Source: Haliscomenobacter sp.
GTDB lineage: Bacteria; Bacteroidota; Bacteroidia; Chitinophagales; Saprospiraceae
DNA length: 64,000 nt
Assembly: GCA_016707205.1 (NCBI GenBank)
Contig: JADJHZ010000016.1
Span: 62,001 to 126,000 of the forward strand
Direction: 5' to 3'
A program made the position numbers and the translations under genes. The notes beneath the pieces are model-generated. The model had not been told where the DNA came from, did no database searches, and saw nothing but the letters and a program-made list of their open reading frames with translations. Positions 44,503-54,415 of this stretch are shown here, piece after piece (the stretch's first letter is position 1; each line of letters opens with the position of its first letter).

Positions 44503-44678
44503 GACTAAATCGCAACAAGCCTATTAAACCCAAATGACAAACCTTTCCATTTGCGGAGCAAAAAGTACAACGTCAAAAAGCAGAAAGGTATAAAACATAT
44601 AAACCTTTCCCCAACCCATGTAACGCTTGTCTGCCAAATGATGCCCACCTTTGTCGTACTCGCTATACCCACCATCGA

Positions 44679-47273
44679 ATGATTAAATGGCACACCATCA
44701 CGAAGGAGGAAGCCCTTCGGCAAACCAAAAGCCAAGCCACCGGGCTTTCCGCCGCCCAATCGGCAGCGGGGCTGCGGAAGTACGGGCGCAATGAACTGTT
44801 GGAAAAAAAGAAACGACCCCCCTGGCTCCTTTTTTTCTACCAATTCAAGGACACCATGATTTTGATCCTGATTGCCGCCGCTGTCCTATCGGGATTGGTT
44901 GGCGACGTGAAAGACACGGTCGTCATATTGATCATCATCGTGCTGAATGCCGTCGTCGGCTTTTGGCAGGAGTACCGGGCGGAAAAGGCAATGGCGGCCC
45001 TGAAAAAAATGACCCTTCCCTCGGCAACGGTGCTGCGGGAGGGATTGCCTGTTGAAATAAACGCCGCCGAACTCGTGCCCGGCGATGTGGTGGTGCTCGA
45101 AACCGGAAACATGGTGCCCGCCGACCTGCGGCTTATGGAATCTCACTCCCTCCGCATCGAAGAGGCATCCCTCACCGGAGAATCCTCGGCGGCGGATAAG
45201 CAAACCGAGAAATTAGATACGGAAAAACGGCCCCTCGGCGACCGCACAAACATGGCCTACAAAAGCACCATCGTCACCTATGGCCGTGGCAGCGGGCTGG
45301 TAGTGGCAACGGGCATGAAAACCGAAATCGGGCAAATCGCGCAACTCTTGCAGGAGGATGGCACAATGACCCCCTTGCAGCAGCGGCTCGCCGATTTTTC
45401 CAAAAAACTCTCCATCGCTGTCGTTGGCATCTGCGTCGTCATTTACGGCGTGGGGCTGCTGCGTGGCGAAGACCCGGTGCAAATGCTGCTTACCGCCATC
45501 TCCGTCGCGGTGGCAGGCATCCCGGAAGCGCTCCCCGCCGTGGTCACCATCGCCCTGGCGCTCGGCGCACAGCGCATGGTGAAAAAACACGCCCTTATCC
45601 GCAAATTGCCCGCCGTCGAAACCCTCGGCTCCGTCACCTTTATCTGTACCGACAAAACCGGAACACTCACCCAAAACCGGATGACCGTCACGGAAACATG
45701 GACGCCCGAAACCCCGCCCGCCGGCTTGGCGCTTTCCCCAAAAGATGCCTTGTTGCTTTGTATGGCCCTCAATCACGACGTGAAAAAAAACAAGCAGGGC
45801 GACCCCACAGGCGACCCTACCGAAATGGCGTTGGCCGCTTTTGCCAAAAAAAACCTGCGTGCCGCAAAGCCCAAAACCTACCCCAGAAAGGCCGAACTCC
45901 CCTTTGATTCAGGGCGAAAAATGATGACCACCGTACATCAATGGGCTGATGGAAAATTTCTCGTCGTCACTAAAGGCGCACTCGAATCCGTGCTGCAAGC
46001 CTGCAAAGGTGCAGACGAGACAAGCATGACTGCCGAAGCGGCAAAAATGGGGCAAAACGGCTTGCGCGTATTGGCTTACGGTTGCCGAATCCTGAACGAA
46101 TTGCCTGCGGACATTACGTCTGAAAATCTCGAAAAACAACTGCAATGCGCCGGCTTGGCGGGTATGATGGACCCGCCCCGCAAGGGGGCCGCCCGTGCCG
46201 TGGCCGATTGCCGCCGGGCAGGTATCGTGCCCGTGATGATTACCGGCGACCACCCCGAAACGGCAGCGGCCATCGCCCGGCAGATCGGCATATGGAGCGA
46301 AGCGACCGATTTGATGCTCACGGGCGTTGAATTGGAAGAAATGTCGAAGCATGATTTGGTCCAAAAAATCGAACACATAAAGGTGTATGCCCGGGTTTCT
46401 CCGCAGCAAAAATTGCGGATTGTCAAGACCCTGCAAAGCAAAAACCACTACGTTGCCATGACAGGGGACGGCGTCAACGATGCTCCCGCACTCCGCCGGG
46501 CAAACATCGGCGTGGCGATGGGCATCACCGGCACCGACGTGTCGAAGGAGGCCGCCGACATGATTCTGCTGGACGACAATTTTGCCACCATCCTGAAAGC
46601 CGTGCGGGAAGGCAGGCGCATTTATGACAATATCCGCAAGTTCATCAAGTACATCCTGACGGGCAACAGCGGCGAAATCTGGACGATTTTCCTTGCCCCG
46701 CTCATTGGGCTGCCCATCCCGTTGCTGCCCATCCACATCCTTTGGGTCAACCTCGTGACCGACGGGCTGCCAGCGCTCGCATTGGCAGCAGAGCCTGCAG
46801 AAAAGAACATCATGCAACTGCCGCCCCGCAAGCCCGATGAGCGCATTTTCGCCCATGGGCTGGGCTGGCATATCCTGTGGGTCGGTCTGCTCATCGGTGC
46901 CATCTGCCTCGGAGTTCAGGCTTGGGCGATAAAGCACGAAGACCCTAAATGGCAGACTTATGTTTTCACGGTGCTTTGTTTCACGCAAATGGCGCACGTA
47001 ATGGCCATCCGAAGCCCACGGTATTTTTTGTTCCGCCAAGGCATTTTCACCAATCCGATGCTGGCAGGCGCCGTCCTGCTCACCTTCGGGCTGCAACTCG
47101 CCTTGATTTACGTCCCCGTTTTGCAGGGCATCTTTTCCACACAGGCTCTCAGTTGGCAGGAACTCGGCGGCTGTATCCTCGTCTCGCTGTTGGTATTCCA
47201 TGCCGTGGAGATGGAGAAGCTGGTGCGGAGCCTGAGGAAAGCGAACGGGCGGGTGAACGTGGAGCCATCCTGA
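44679..47273 (+). CDS. P-type cation ATPase, Ca2+ type (P2A-like)
   Basis: 864 residues. Cation ATPase N domain at the start; membrane pairs around 55-100 and 240-300; phosphorylation Asp near residue 324 in CTDKTGTLTQNRMTV; hinge MTGDGVNDAPALRRANIGVAMG; six C-terminal membrane helices. The M4 motif PEALPAVV and the length match Ca2+/Mn2+ pumps of the PMR1/SERCA type. It probably exports Ca2+. GC content is back at the higher level, so this gene marks the right border of the AT-rich island. The AraC-type regulator follows about 120 bp downstream. Confidence 0.9.
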   Translation: MIKWHTITKEEALRQTKSQATGLSAAQSAAGLRKYGRNELLEKKKRPPWLLFFYQFKDTMILILIAAAVLSGLVGDVKDTVVILIIIVLNAVVGFWQEYRAEKAMAALKKMTLPSATVLREGLPVEINAAELVPGDVVVLETGNMVPADLRLMESHSLRIEEASLTGESSAADKQTEKLDTEKRPLGDRTNMAYKSTIVTYGRGSGLVVATGMKTEIGQIAQLLQEDGTMTPLQQRLADFSKKLSIAVVGICVVIYGVGLLRGEDPVQMLLTAISVAVAGIPEALPAVVTIALALGAQRMVKKHALIRKLPAVETLGSVTFICTDKTGTLTQNRMTVTETWTPETPPAGLALSPKDALLLCMALNHDVKKNKQGDPTGDPTEMALAAFAKKNLRAAKPKTYPRKAELPFDSGRKMMTTVHQWADGKFLVVTKGALESVLQACKGADETSMTAEAAKMGQNGLRVLAYGCRILNELPADITSENLEKQLQCAGLAGMMDPPRKGAARAVADCRRAGIVPVMITGDHPETAAAIARQIGIWSEATDLMLTGVELEEMSKHDLVQKIEHIKVYARVSPQQKLRIVKTLQSKNHYVAMTGDGVNDAPALRRANIGVAMGITGTDVSKEAADMILLDDNFATILKAVREGRRIYDNIRKFIKYILTGNSGEIWTIFLAPLIGLPIPLLPIHILWVNLVTDGLPALALAAEPAEKNIMQLPPRKPDERIFAHGLGWHILWVGLLIGAICLGVQAWAIKHEDPKWQTYVFTVLCFTQMAHVMAIRSPRYFLFRQGIFTNPMLAGAVLLTFGLQLALIYVPVLQGIFSTQALSWQELGGCILVSLLVFHAVEMEKLVRSLRKANGRVNVEPS

Positions 47274-47392
47274 GCCAAACGAACAAAGTCGTTTTTTCAA
47301 AATCTAGGAATCTTGAAACCCTTCCCCAACTTCGTGTAACGCTATCCTGTTTGATTATAAGGAACTTTGTTCCTGAATCAAAAAACCCTTCT

Positions 47393-47974
47393 TTGAAATT
47401 GTTCATCAAATACATGGTCAGCAACCGCTGCAAGCTGGCGGTCAAGGAGGCATTGAAAAACCTTGGGGTACACTTCATCATAGTGGACCTGGGCGAAGTG
47501 GAAATCATGGAGGACCTTTCCCAGGAGCAGCGGACGCAACTGAAAGAAGGCCTGCTCCTGACAGGGCTTGAACTTATGGACGACCGGAAAGGCATTTTGA
47601 TTGAACGGATTAAAAATGCCATCGTCGAAATGGTTCACCACTCGGACGATAACCCAAAGACGAACTTCTCCGATTACCTTAGCGAAAAACTAAACTACGA
47701 CTACACCTACCTGGCCAACCTGTTCTCGGAAGTTCAGGGCGCCACCATCGGGCAATTCATCATTGCCCATAAAATCGAGCGGATAAAAGAACTGATTACC
47801 TACGGCGAACTGAACATGTCGGAAATCGCCTGGAAAATGAATTACAGCAGCGTGGCGCATTTGAGCAATCAATTTAAAAAAATCACCGGACTTACCCCCA
47901 CCCATTTTAAACAATTAAAGGACAAAAGGCGAAGTCCCTTAGAAAAAATTGGAAACTTACACGAGGACGAATGA
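47393..47974 (+). CDS. AraC-family transcription regulator
   Basis: About 193 residues from a TTG at 47393 (LKLFIKYMVSNRCKLAVKE), or 187 from the ATG at 47414; the long frame running back into the ATPase gene is not coding. The N-terminal 80 residues (CKLAVKEALKNLGVHFIIVDLGEVEI) look like a small ferredoxin-like domain seen in related Bacteroidota regulators; the C-terminal 100 are the AraC double helix-turn-helix (SEIAWKMNYSSVAHLSNQFKKITGLTPTHFKQL). The likely targets are the neighbouring genes, but no operator was seen. Confidence 0.85.
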   Translation: MKLFIKYMVSNRCKLAVKEALKNLGVHFIIVDLGEVEIMEDLSQEQRTQLKEGLLLTGLELMDDRKGILIERIKNAIVEMVHHSDDNPKTNFSDYLSEKLNYDYTYLANLFSEVQGATIGQFIIAHKIERIKELITYGELNMSEIAWKMNYSSVAHLSNQFKKITGLTPTHFKQLKDKRRSPLEKIGNLHEDE

Positions 47975-48105
47975 TCCGTGATGAAACTGGCGTGAGTTTC
48001 GGGAATTACTTCAGCGAATAAAAACCTCCATTCAAGTTGACCGTCAGGGTAATGCCGCTGCACAATGATTATCAATCCACGTTTTTCATCAACAAGTCAC
48101 CTTTC

Positions 48106-50100
48106 ATGGAACCTACAAAACAAGAATCCCAATACGCCCGTAGCCTGATTGAAGCCAGCCTCGACCCCCTGATCACCATCAGCACCGAGGGCAAAATCAC
48201 AGACATGAACCTGGCAACGGTTCATATCACGGGTAAGGCCAGGGAAGCGCTCGTTGGCACGGACTTTTTCGATTATTTCACCGAACCGGAAAAAGCGCGG
48301 AAGGTATATCAGGAAGTGTTCGCTAAGGGCTTCGTGACGGATTACCCGCTCACCATCACCGATCACAAGCTGACGGATGTGCTGTTCAATGGCTCTGTTT
48401 ATAAAGATGCCAAAGGAAAAGTAATGGGCGCCGTAGTGGTGGCCAGGGACATCACCGAGCAAAAAAGGTTTGAAACGGAATTAATTGAAGCAAAAGAATT
48501 TGCGGAATTGGCAGTGGGTATTGCCGACGAAGCAAAAAACAAAGCCGAAGCCGCCGCGCAAATCGCCGAAGATGCCGTGAAGTCGAAGCAGCAGTTTTTA
48601 TCGAATATGAGCCACGAGATACGCACCCCCATGAATGCGATTATCGGGTTTACGAAAGTGATGCTGAAAACCGAACTTTCTGCCAAGCAAAAGGAGTACC
48701 TGACGGCCATAAAAATGAGCGGCGACGCCCTGATCGTGCTTATCAACGATATATTGGACCTGGCAAAAGTGGATGCCGGAAAAATGACTTTCGAACAGAC
48801 CCGCTTCAAAATGGCACAATCCATATCCGCTATGCTCCATTTGTTCGAGGCGAAAATCCAGGAAAAGAATTTAGAATTGGTCAAAGAATACGACGCCAAC
48901 ATTCCCGAACTACTGGTGGGCGACCCGGTGCGTTTGCACCAGATTATTATGAACCTGATGAGCAATGCGGTCAAGTTTACCGCAAAAGGACGGATCACCG
49001 TGCGGGTGAGGCTGCTCGAAGAGAACGAGGAAAGCGCAACCGTTGAATTTGCGATTGCAGACACCGGCATCGGGATCATAGACAGCAAACGGGAAAAGAT
49101 TTTTGAAAACTTCCAGCAGGCGTCCAGCGCCACCGCCCGGCTTTTTGGGGGCACGGGGCTGGGGCTCGCTATCTCCAAGCAGCTGGTAGAACAACAAGGC
49201 GGCAGCATCCGGGTAAAAAGCAAGGTAGACGAAGGCTCCGAGTTTTGCTTTGTATTGAACTTCCAAAAAACAAACGACATGTCCGATTTGGAAACCTCCT
49301 TAATCGAACAAGACACGGAAGCCCTGAACATCAATGTGCTGGTGGTGGAAGACATGGTCCTCAACCAATTGCTGATGAAAACCCTGCTCGACGATTTCGG
49401 CTTCGAGCGGGATATTGCCAATAACGGCCGCATTGCCATCGAAAAAATGCAACTTAATTCGTATGATATTATCTTGATGGACTTGCACATGCCCGAAATG
49501 AACGGGTTCGAGGCAACGGAATACATCCGCAATCAGCTCCATTCCAAAATCCCCATCATCGCCCTCACCGCCGACGTCACCACCGTTGATTTGGCAAAAT
49601 GCAGAGCCGTCGGCATGACCGATTATATCGCAAAACCCGTGGACGAGCGCCTGTTGTACAGCAAAATAGTCAGCCTGGTGAAGAAAACCACGCCACCTGT
49701 TGTGGAGATCGTAATGGAACCCGACCCTATCAAAAAGCTGAAATGTACCAACCTCGAATATTTAACCCAGCGAACCAAAAACAACCCAACCTTAATCATG
49801 GAAATGATCACCGCTTATCTGGAACAAACGCCCCACCTCATCAGTGCCATGAAACTCAGTGCACAGGATAAAGATTGGGATGCGCTGTATGCTACCGTGC
49901 ATAAGATGATCCCCTCGTTTTCCATCATGGGAATCAGCGCCTATTTTGAAACCATAGCCAAAAAAGTTCAGGACTACGCACGGACGCGACAACAGGGAGA
50001 AAGCATCTTTGATTTGGTCTTGCAATTGGAGAACGTATGCGTGCAGGCTTGCAGGGAATTGGAGGAGGAAATTACCCGGATTAAAAATATACAAGGATGA
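48106..50100 (+). CDS. PAS-containing hybrid sensor histidine kinase with receiver and Hpt domains
   Basis: 664 residues from the ATG of MEPTKQESQYARS; the longer start at 48037 lies in the intergenic part. Order: PAS (about 10-125, ending VARDITEQKR), coiled linker, HisKA with His170 in SNMSHEIRTPMNA, HATPase (NLMSNAVKFT, DTGIGI, GTGLGLAIS), receiver with Asp459 in LMDLHMPEMNG, and Hpt with His599 in TVHKMIPSFS. No membrane segment, so a cytoplasmic sensor. It overlaps the response regulator gene by 4 bp (ATGA). Signal unknown. Confidence 0.93.
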   Translation: MEPTKQESQYARSLIEASLDPLITISTEGKITDMNLATVHITGKAREALVGTDFFDYFTEPEKARKVYQEVFAKGFVTDYPLTITDHKLTDVLFNGSVYKDAKGKVMGAVVVARDITEQKRFETELIEAKEFAELAVGIADEAKNKAEAAAQIAEDAVKSKQQFLSNMSHEIRTPMNAIIGFTKVMLKTELSAKQKEYLTAIKMSGDALIVLINDILDLAKVDAGKMTFEQTRFKMAQSISAMLHLFEAKIQEKNLELVKEYDANIPELLVGDPVRLHQIIMNLMSNAVKFTAKGRITVRVRLLEENEESATVEFAIADTGIGIIDSKREKIFENFQQASSATARLFGGTGLGLAISKQLVEQQGGSIRVKSKVDEGSEFCFVLNFQKTNDMSDLETSLIEQDTEALNINVLVVEDMVLNQLLMKTLLDDFGFERDIANNGRIAIEKMQLNSYDIILMDLHMPEMNGFEATEYIRNQLHSKIPIIALTADVTTVDLAKCRAVGMTDYIAKPVDERLLYSKIVSLVKKTTPPVVEIVMEPDPIKKLKCTNLEYLTQRTKNNPTLIMEMITAYLEQTPHLISAMKLSAQDKDWDALYATVHKMIPSFSIMGISAYFETIAKKVQDYARTRQQGESIFDLVLQLENVCVQACRELEEEITRIKNIQG

Positions 50101-50546
50101 AAAACGACGCTAAAATAAAGCTGTTTTTGATAGACGACGATGCGGTTTTTTTGAAATTACTTGCCATTGAATTTCTGCAACATGCCGACTTTGACGTAGA
50201 AACCTATCCGACCGGGGAGCTTTGCCTGGAGCATTTGCCCAGCAGCCCCGACGTCATCATTTTGGACTACCACCTGGACGGCATCGTGAAAAACGCCATG
50301 AACGGCATCGAGACGTTGGACAGGATAAAAGGATACAACCCCGATATTCCTGTAATTATGTTGTCTTCCCAGGATAAAATTGACGTGGCCGTCAACTGTA
50401 TGCACCACCGGGCATTCGATTATGTGGTGAAAAGCGAGACCGCTTTTATGCGCCTTCAAAAAATCATCACTACCATTTTTCACTATCAAAAAAATGGAAA
50501 AGGAATTGAATTGGTATATGGAACGGATGTGAGCTATGCGCAATGA
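50097..50546 (+). CDS. single-domain response regulator
   Basis: 149 residues with only a receiver domain: acidic pair in LIDDDAVFLK, phospho-acceptor Asp57 in IILDYHLDG, Ser/Thr in VIMLSSQDK, Lys in YVVKSETAF. There is no output domain, so it probably passes phosphate or controls a partner protein. Starts inside the kinase stop codon. The REC, Hpt and REC domains together could form a phosphorelay. Confidence 0.92.
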   Translation: MKNDAKIKLFLIDDDAVFLKLLAIEFLQHADFDVETYPTGELCLEHLPSSPDVIILDYHLDGIVKNAMNGIETLDRIKGYNPDIPVIMLSSQDKIDVAVNCMHHRAFDYVVKSETAFMRLQKIITTIFHYQKNGKGIELVYGTDVSYAQ

Positions 50547-50566
50547 TTCCACCAGAATGTGTAGGA

Positions 50567-50645
50567 AGGGCCCGCCCCCCCCCCCCCTTTCCTTTGGGGG
50601 GGGGGGGGGGGGGGGGGGGGAAAAAGGGGGGGGGGGGGGGGGGGG
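50567..50645. repeat. poly-C/poly-G tract
   Basis: A run of C, a short TTTCCTTT, a run of about 26 G, five A, and a further run of about 20 G. It lies between the response regulator and the next gene. Exact length should not be trusted; a likely assembly artefact, though a G-quadruplex-forming sequence is possible. Confidence 0.8.
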
Positions 50646-50788
50646 CCCAAACCCATACCTGCAAATGTGCGAATAATGTAACCTTTCCCAAGAAAAGCGT
50701 AACACATCTCCCTGCTAAAGTCGCGATCTTTGTAAATTAAAATTCGTTCACATCTGCCCCGCCAACTGCGGGAATAAAAACTAAAAAA

Positions 50789-50971
50789 ATGAGCAAAGAC
50801 AAAGGAAGCAAAGACAAAAAGAAATCCCCGGCCAGCAAAACAAGCGGCAAAAATAAAGCCGTGTCGGCCTACAAATCAGAAGGAAAAGGCGGAGCCGAAA
50901 AACCAGGCCTCAACGTTTTCAGCCCAAAAACGGAGAGTAACCCAGCCCCAAACCCCAAAACTAAAGCATGA
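50789..50971 (+). CDS. small lysine-rich protein, unknown function
   Basis: 60 residues: about one quarter Lys, with much Ser, Gly and Pro, and no hydrophobic core (MSKDKGSKDKKKSPASKTSG start). Probably disordered. The stop overlaps the start of the GH130 gene as ATGA, so it is translated and coupled. I do not recognise it; nucleic-acid or polyanion binding is a guess from charge. Confidence 0.6.
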   Translation: MSKDKGSKDKKKSPASKTSGKNKAVSAYKSEGKGGAEKPGLNVFSPKTESNPAPNPKTKA

Positions 50972-52011
50972 TCGAAGTCATAAAACACGGGGTTATTCTT
51001 GAGAAAACCATGCTCGGCTTTGAAACCCACGGCGTCCTGAACCCTGCCGTGATACAGGAGGGCGACGGCGTCCACGTTTTCTACCGGGCGGTCAGCAAGG
51101 GCAATTACTCCAGCATCGGGTATTGCCGTTTGGACGGGCCGCTCACCGTGGTGGAGCGAAGCGAGGTGCCCGTCTTATTTCCTCAGACCGACTACGAATC
51201 GCACGGGGTGGAAGACCCCCGTATCACCAAAATCGACGACCTGTATTACCTTACCTACACGGCTTTCGACGGCGTCAATGCGTTGGGAGCGTTGGCTACC
51301 TCCACGGATTTGCGGCATTTCGACAAACAGGGCGTCGTCGTGCCGCAAATTGCCTATGCGGAGTTTAAACACCTTGCCGAATGCAGCGGGGTGTTAAATG
51401 AAAAATATACCCGCTATAACGACCGGAGCAGCTTTTTTTCAAGCGCGGAAAAAAAAGTGCTGCTTTGGGATAAAAACGTGGTTTTATTCCCAAGGAAAAT
51501 TAACGGGAAAATATATTTCCTGCACCGGATAAAGCCGGATATTCAAATCGCTTCCATCAATGATTTTCAGGAATTAACGAAAGAATTCTGGGAGCAATAT
51601 TTTCTGCATTTCAGGAAAAATATCGTGCTAAAGCCCCGCTACCACCACGAAGTGAGCTATATCGGCGGGGGCTGCCCGCCCATCGAAACAGCGGAGGGTT
51701 GGCTGCTGATTTATCACGGGGTACACGATACCAACAAAGGCTTTGTTTATGCTGCCTGTGCGGCTTTGCTGGATTTGGAAAACCCTAAACAAGAAATCGC
51801 AAGGTTGCCGTATGCGTTGTTCAAACCAGAGCACGCCTGGGAACTTAAGGGCGAAGTGAACAACGTATGTTTCCCTACGGGTACTGCCCTGTTTGACGAC
51901 ACCTTGTACATTTATTATGGCGCCGCCGACGAGCGCATTGCCTGTGCTTCGTTGAGCCTGGCTGGGTTGTTGGCGGAATTGCTGCTCAATATCAAAAAAG
52001 ATGAAAAATGA
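50968..52011 (+). CDS. GH130-family glycosidase/phosphorylase
   Basis: 347 residues. Five-bladed propeller of the GH130 family: LNPAVIQEGDGVHVFYRAV, HGVEDPRITKIDDLYYLTYTAFDG (proposed proton donor Asp in EDPRI), IGGGCPPIETAEGWLLIYHG and LYIYYGAADE. Family members phosphorolyse beta-mannosides such as mannobiose. No signal peptide, so it works on internal glycans. It overlaps the lysine-rich gene by 4 bp and the following glycosyltransferase by 11 bp, so a coupled pair that makes and breaks a mannose-type glycan is likely. Confidence 0.87.
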   Translation: MIEVIKHGVILEKTMLGFETHGVLNPAVIQEGDGVHVFYRAVSKGNYSSIGYCRLDGPLTVVERSEVPVLFPQTDYESHGVEDPRITKIDDLYYLTYTAFDGVNALGALATSTDLRHFDKQGVVVPQIAYAEFKHLAECSGVLNEKYTRYNDRSSFFSSAEKKVLLWDKNVVLFPRKINGKIYFLHRIKPDIQIASINDFQELTKEFWEQYFLHFRKNIVLKPRYHHEVSYIGGGCPPIETAEGWLLIYHGVHDTNKGFVYAACAALLDLENPKQEIARLPYALFKPEHAWELKGEVNNVCFPTGTALFDDTLYIYYGAADERIACASLSLAGLLAELLLNIKKDEK

Positions 52012-54383
52012 ACTCGTTGCATACCCACGGCGCATAGCTCAACCTGAATTTTTGGCCGGGAAAAGGAGCATTGCACAACAGGAAATCGCCGCCTCGAACT
52101 CCAGCTTACCTGGAATCTTGATCCTCACTTCCTACCCGCCAAGGGAATGCGGCATTGCCACTTATTCGCAGGATTTGCTAAAGGCGCTGGACAATAAGTT
52201 CAGCAATTCGTTTTCCCTGAAAGTCTGTGCGCTGGAGGCCGGAATCAACGAGTATACTTATCCGGACGAAGTAAAATATGTGCTCGATACCACCGATGCC
52301 GGGCAATATATCGAATTGGCAAATACCATCAACAACGACAATAGCATCATGTTCGTCGTGGTACAGCATGAATTTGGTTTTTTCCAGGAGGCTGGCGAAG
52401 AGGCATTCCCCCAATTTTTATATACGCTCACCAAATCCGCCATCCTTGTTTTTCACACCGTTTTGCCCAAGCCCGATGCCGCCTTGAAGGAAAAGATTAG
52501 CCGCCTGGCAACGGCCTGCGCTGCTATCGTAGTGATGACTAAAACCTCCCAAAAAATATTGAAAGACGACTATGGCATCCCAACCCAAAAAGTGGAGGTC
52601 ATTGCGCACGGCACCCACCTCGTGCCCCACCTGAACAAGGATGCGCTGAAAGAAAAACATGGCCTGACCGGCCGAAAAGTGCTGTCTACCTTCGGGCTGC
52701 TCAGTTCAGGGAAAAGCATCGAGACTACGCTGGACTCCCTGCCCGCCATCATCGAATCAAACCCGGATGCGCTGTTTTTGGTCATCGGTAAAACGCACCC
52801 CAGCGTGGTCAAATCCGAGGGCGAAAAATACCGGGACATGCTGGAAGCAAAGGTGGAGGCATTATCGCTCCAATCCCATGTTAAGTTTATCAACCGCTAC
52901 CTTCCTTTGCAGGATTTATTAGAGTACCTGCAAATGACCGATATTTACCTGTTCACCTCCAAAGACCGCCACCAGGCGGTGAGCGGTACCTTTTCGTACG
53001 CGATGAGCTGCGGCTGCCCCATTATTTCCACGCCGATTCCCCATGCCAAGGAGGTGCTTCGCCAGAATACGGGCATCCTCGTTGATTTTCAAAGCCCACA
53101 GCAATTGGCAGATGCCGTCAACCGCCTGATGGGCGACGAGCTACTTCGCAGCGCCTTCAGCACCAACACATTGCAGCGCATTGTGCCCACTTCGTGGGAA
53201 AATTCGGCGATTGCCCATGCCTCGCTCTTGCAAAAATTAGCCGGGCCGCCGCCCGGCGAGAATGGTTTTAAATATAAGACAACCCGTCCGTTCCCCCAGT
53301 CCGCCTATTCAAATGGAAAGATTTCGCTGGAATACCGCATGCCCGGCATCAACCTGGCGCATGTGCTTGAAATGACCACGGAGGCCGGCATCATCCAGTT
53401 TTCGAAAATCAACCAGCCCGACCTGGATTCCGGCTATACCCTCGACGACAATGCACGGGCTTTGGTGGCCCTGCTCATGCACTATGAGTGGTCGGGCGAC
53501 CGGTCAGACTTGGGGCCAATCCGAACCTACCTGAATTTTATTGAATTTTGTCAGCAACCCACTGGCGATTTCCTGAATTACGTAGACAGCGATCGCAATT
53601 TTACCCCGCAAAACAACGAAACAAACCTCTCGGACGCTAACGGGAGGGCTATCTGGGCATTGGGGTATTTGGTTTCAAAGAGAGCCATCTTGCCCGCCGA
53701 TCTATTGGCAAAAGCCGAGAACGTCATGCAGCGGGTATTGCCGGTGATCGACGCCATGCACTCCACCCGTTCCATGGCTTTTTTCAATCAAAGGCTTGTA
53801 TTATTTCAACCAGGAAAAGCAAACGCCGGCGGTCACGCAGCTTATCCAATTATTGGGCAACCGGCTGTTGCAGATGTACCGCCACGAATCGGCGCACAAC
53901 TGGAAATGGTACGAAGACTACCTGACCTACGCCAACGCTATCCTGCCAGAGGCCATGCTCTGCGCCTGGCAAGCGACCGGAAACCCCGTTTATAAAGAAA
54001 CCGCAAAAGCCTCGCTCGATTTTCTGTTGTCGCTCACCTTCAAGGATGGCCGAATCAAAGTCATCTCCAACATAGGCTGGATGCACAAGGGCCGGGAGTC
54101 GTTACCCCTAATAAAAGGCGCCGAACAGCCTATTGACATCGCCTATACCATCCTCGCACTGGAGCGGTTTTACCATGTTTTCGAGGACGAAGCGTATGCC
54201 AAAAAAATGGCCATAGCCTTCAACTGGTTCTTGGGCAACAACCACTTGCACCAAATCATTTACAACCCCTGCACGGGCGGCTGTTACGATGGTTTAGAGG
54301 AGCGGAATGTGAACCTCAACCAGGGCGCCGAGTCCACCCTGAGCTACCTGATGGCGAGGATGTGCGTGGAGAATTACAGATAA
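52001..54383 (+). CDS. GT4-family glycosyltransferase with large C-terminal helical domain, split by a one-base slip
   Basis: The N-terminal 400 residues are a GT4/GT-B glycosyltransferase: GILILTSYPPRECGIATYSQ start, HGTHLVP, FGLLSSGKSIETTLDSLP, YAMSCGCPIISTPIPHA (the nucleotide-sugar region). After about residue 430 comes a second domain with DLDSGYTLDDNARALVALL and SDANGRAIWALGY, of the (alpha/alpha)-hairpin type. The frame breaks in the T run 53779-53784; removing one T joins SMAF to SIKGLYYFNQEKQ, and the domain continues through WYEDYLTYANAILPEAML to MCVENYR, about 790 residues. Pairing with GH130 suggests mannan-type chemistry; product unknown. Confidence 0.82.
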
Positions 54384-54394
54384 CGCAAATACCC

Positions 54395-54415
54395 CAACCA
54401 CCAACCACCAACCAC
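54395..54415. repeat. three 7-bp units (CAACCAC) abutting a stop codon
   Basis: Three exact CAACCAC copies fill most of the 32-bp gap between the convergent GT4 and U32 genes and end at the base before the U32 stop. Same position as the 9-bp arrays elsewhere, different unit. Confidence 0.75.

Noticed and set aside
45909..47300. 463-codon - strand frame opposite the P-type ATPase
   Set aside because: Antisense shadow of conserved ATPase codons; His/Cys-rich and no recognised motif.
46949..47392. N-terminal extension of the AraC regulator
   Set aside because: Overlaps the ATPase 3' end out of frame and has no protein-like character; a start at 47393 or 47414 fits the family.
50157..50705. - strand frame rich in Pro and Gly over the poly-G tract
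   Set aside because: Arises from the homopolymer tract and antisense of the response regulator.
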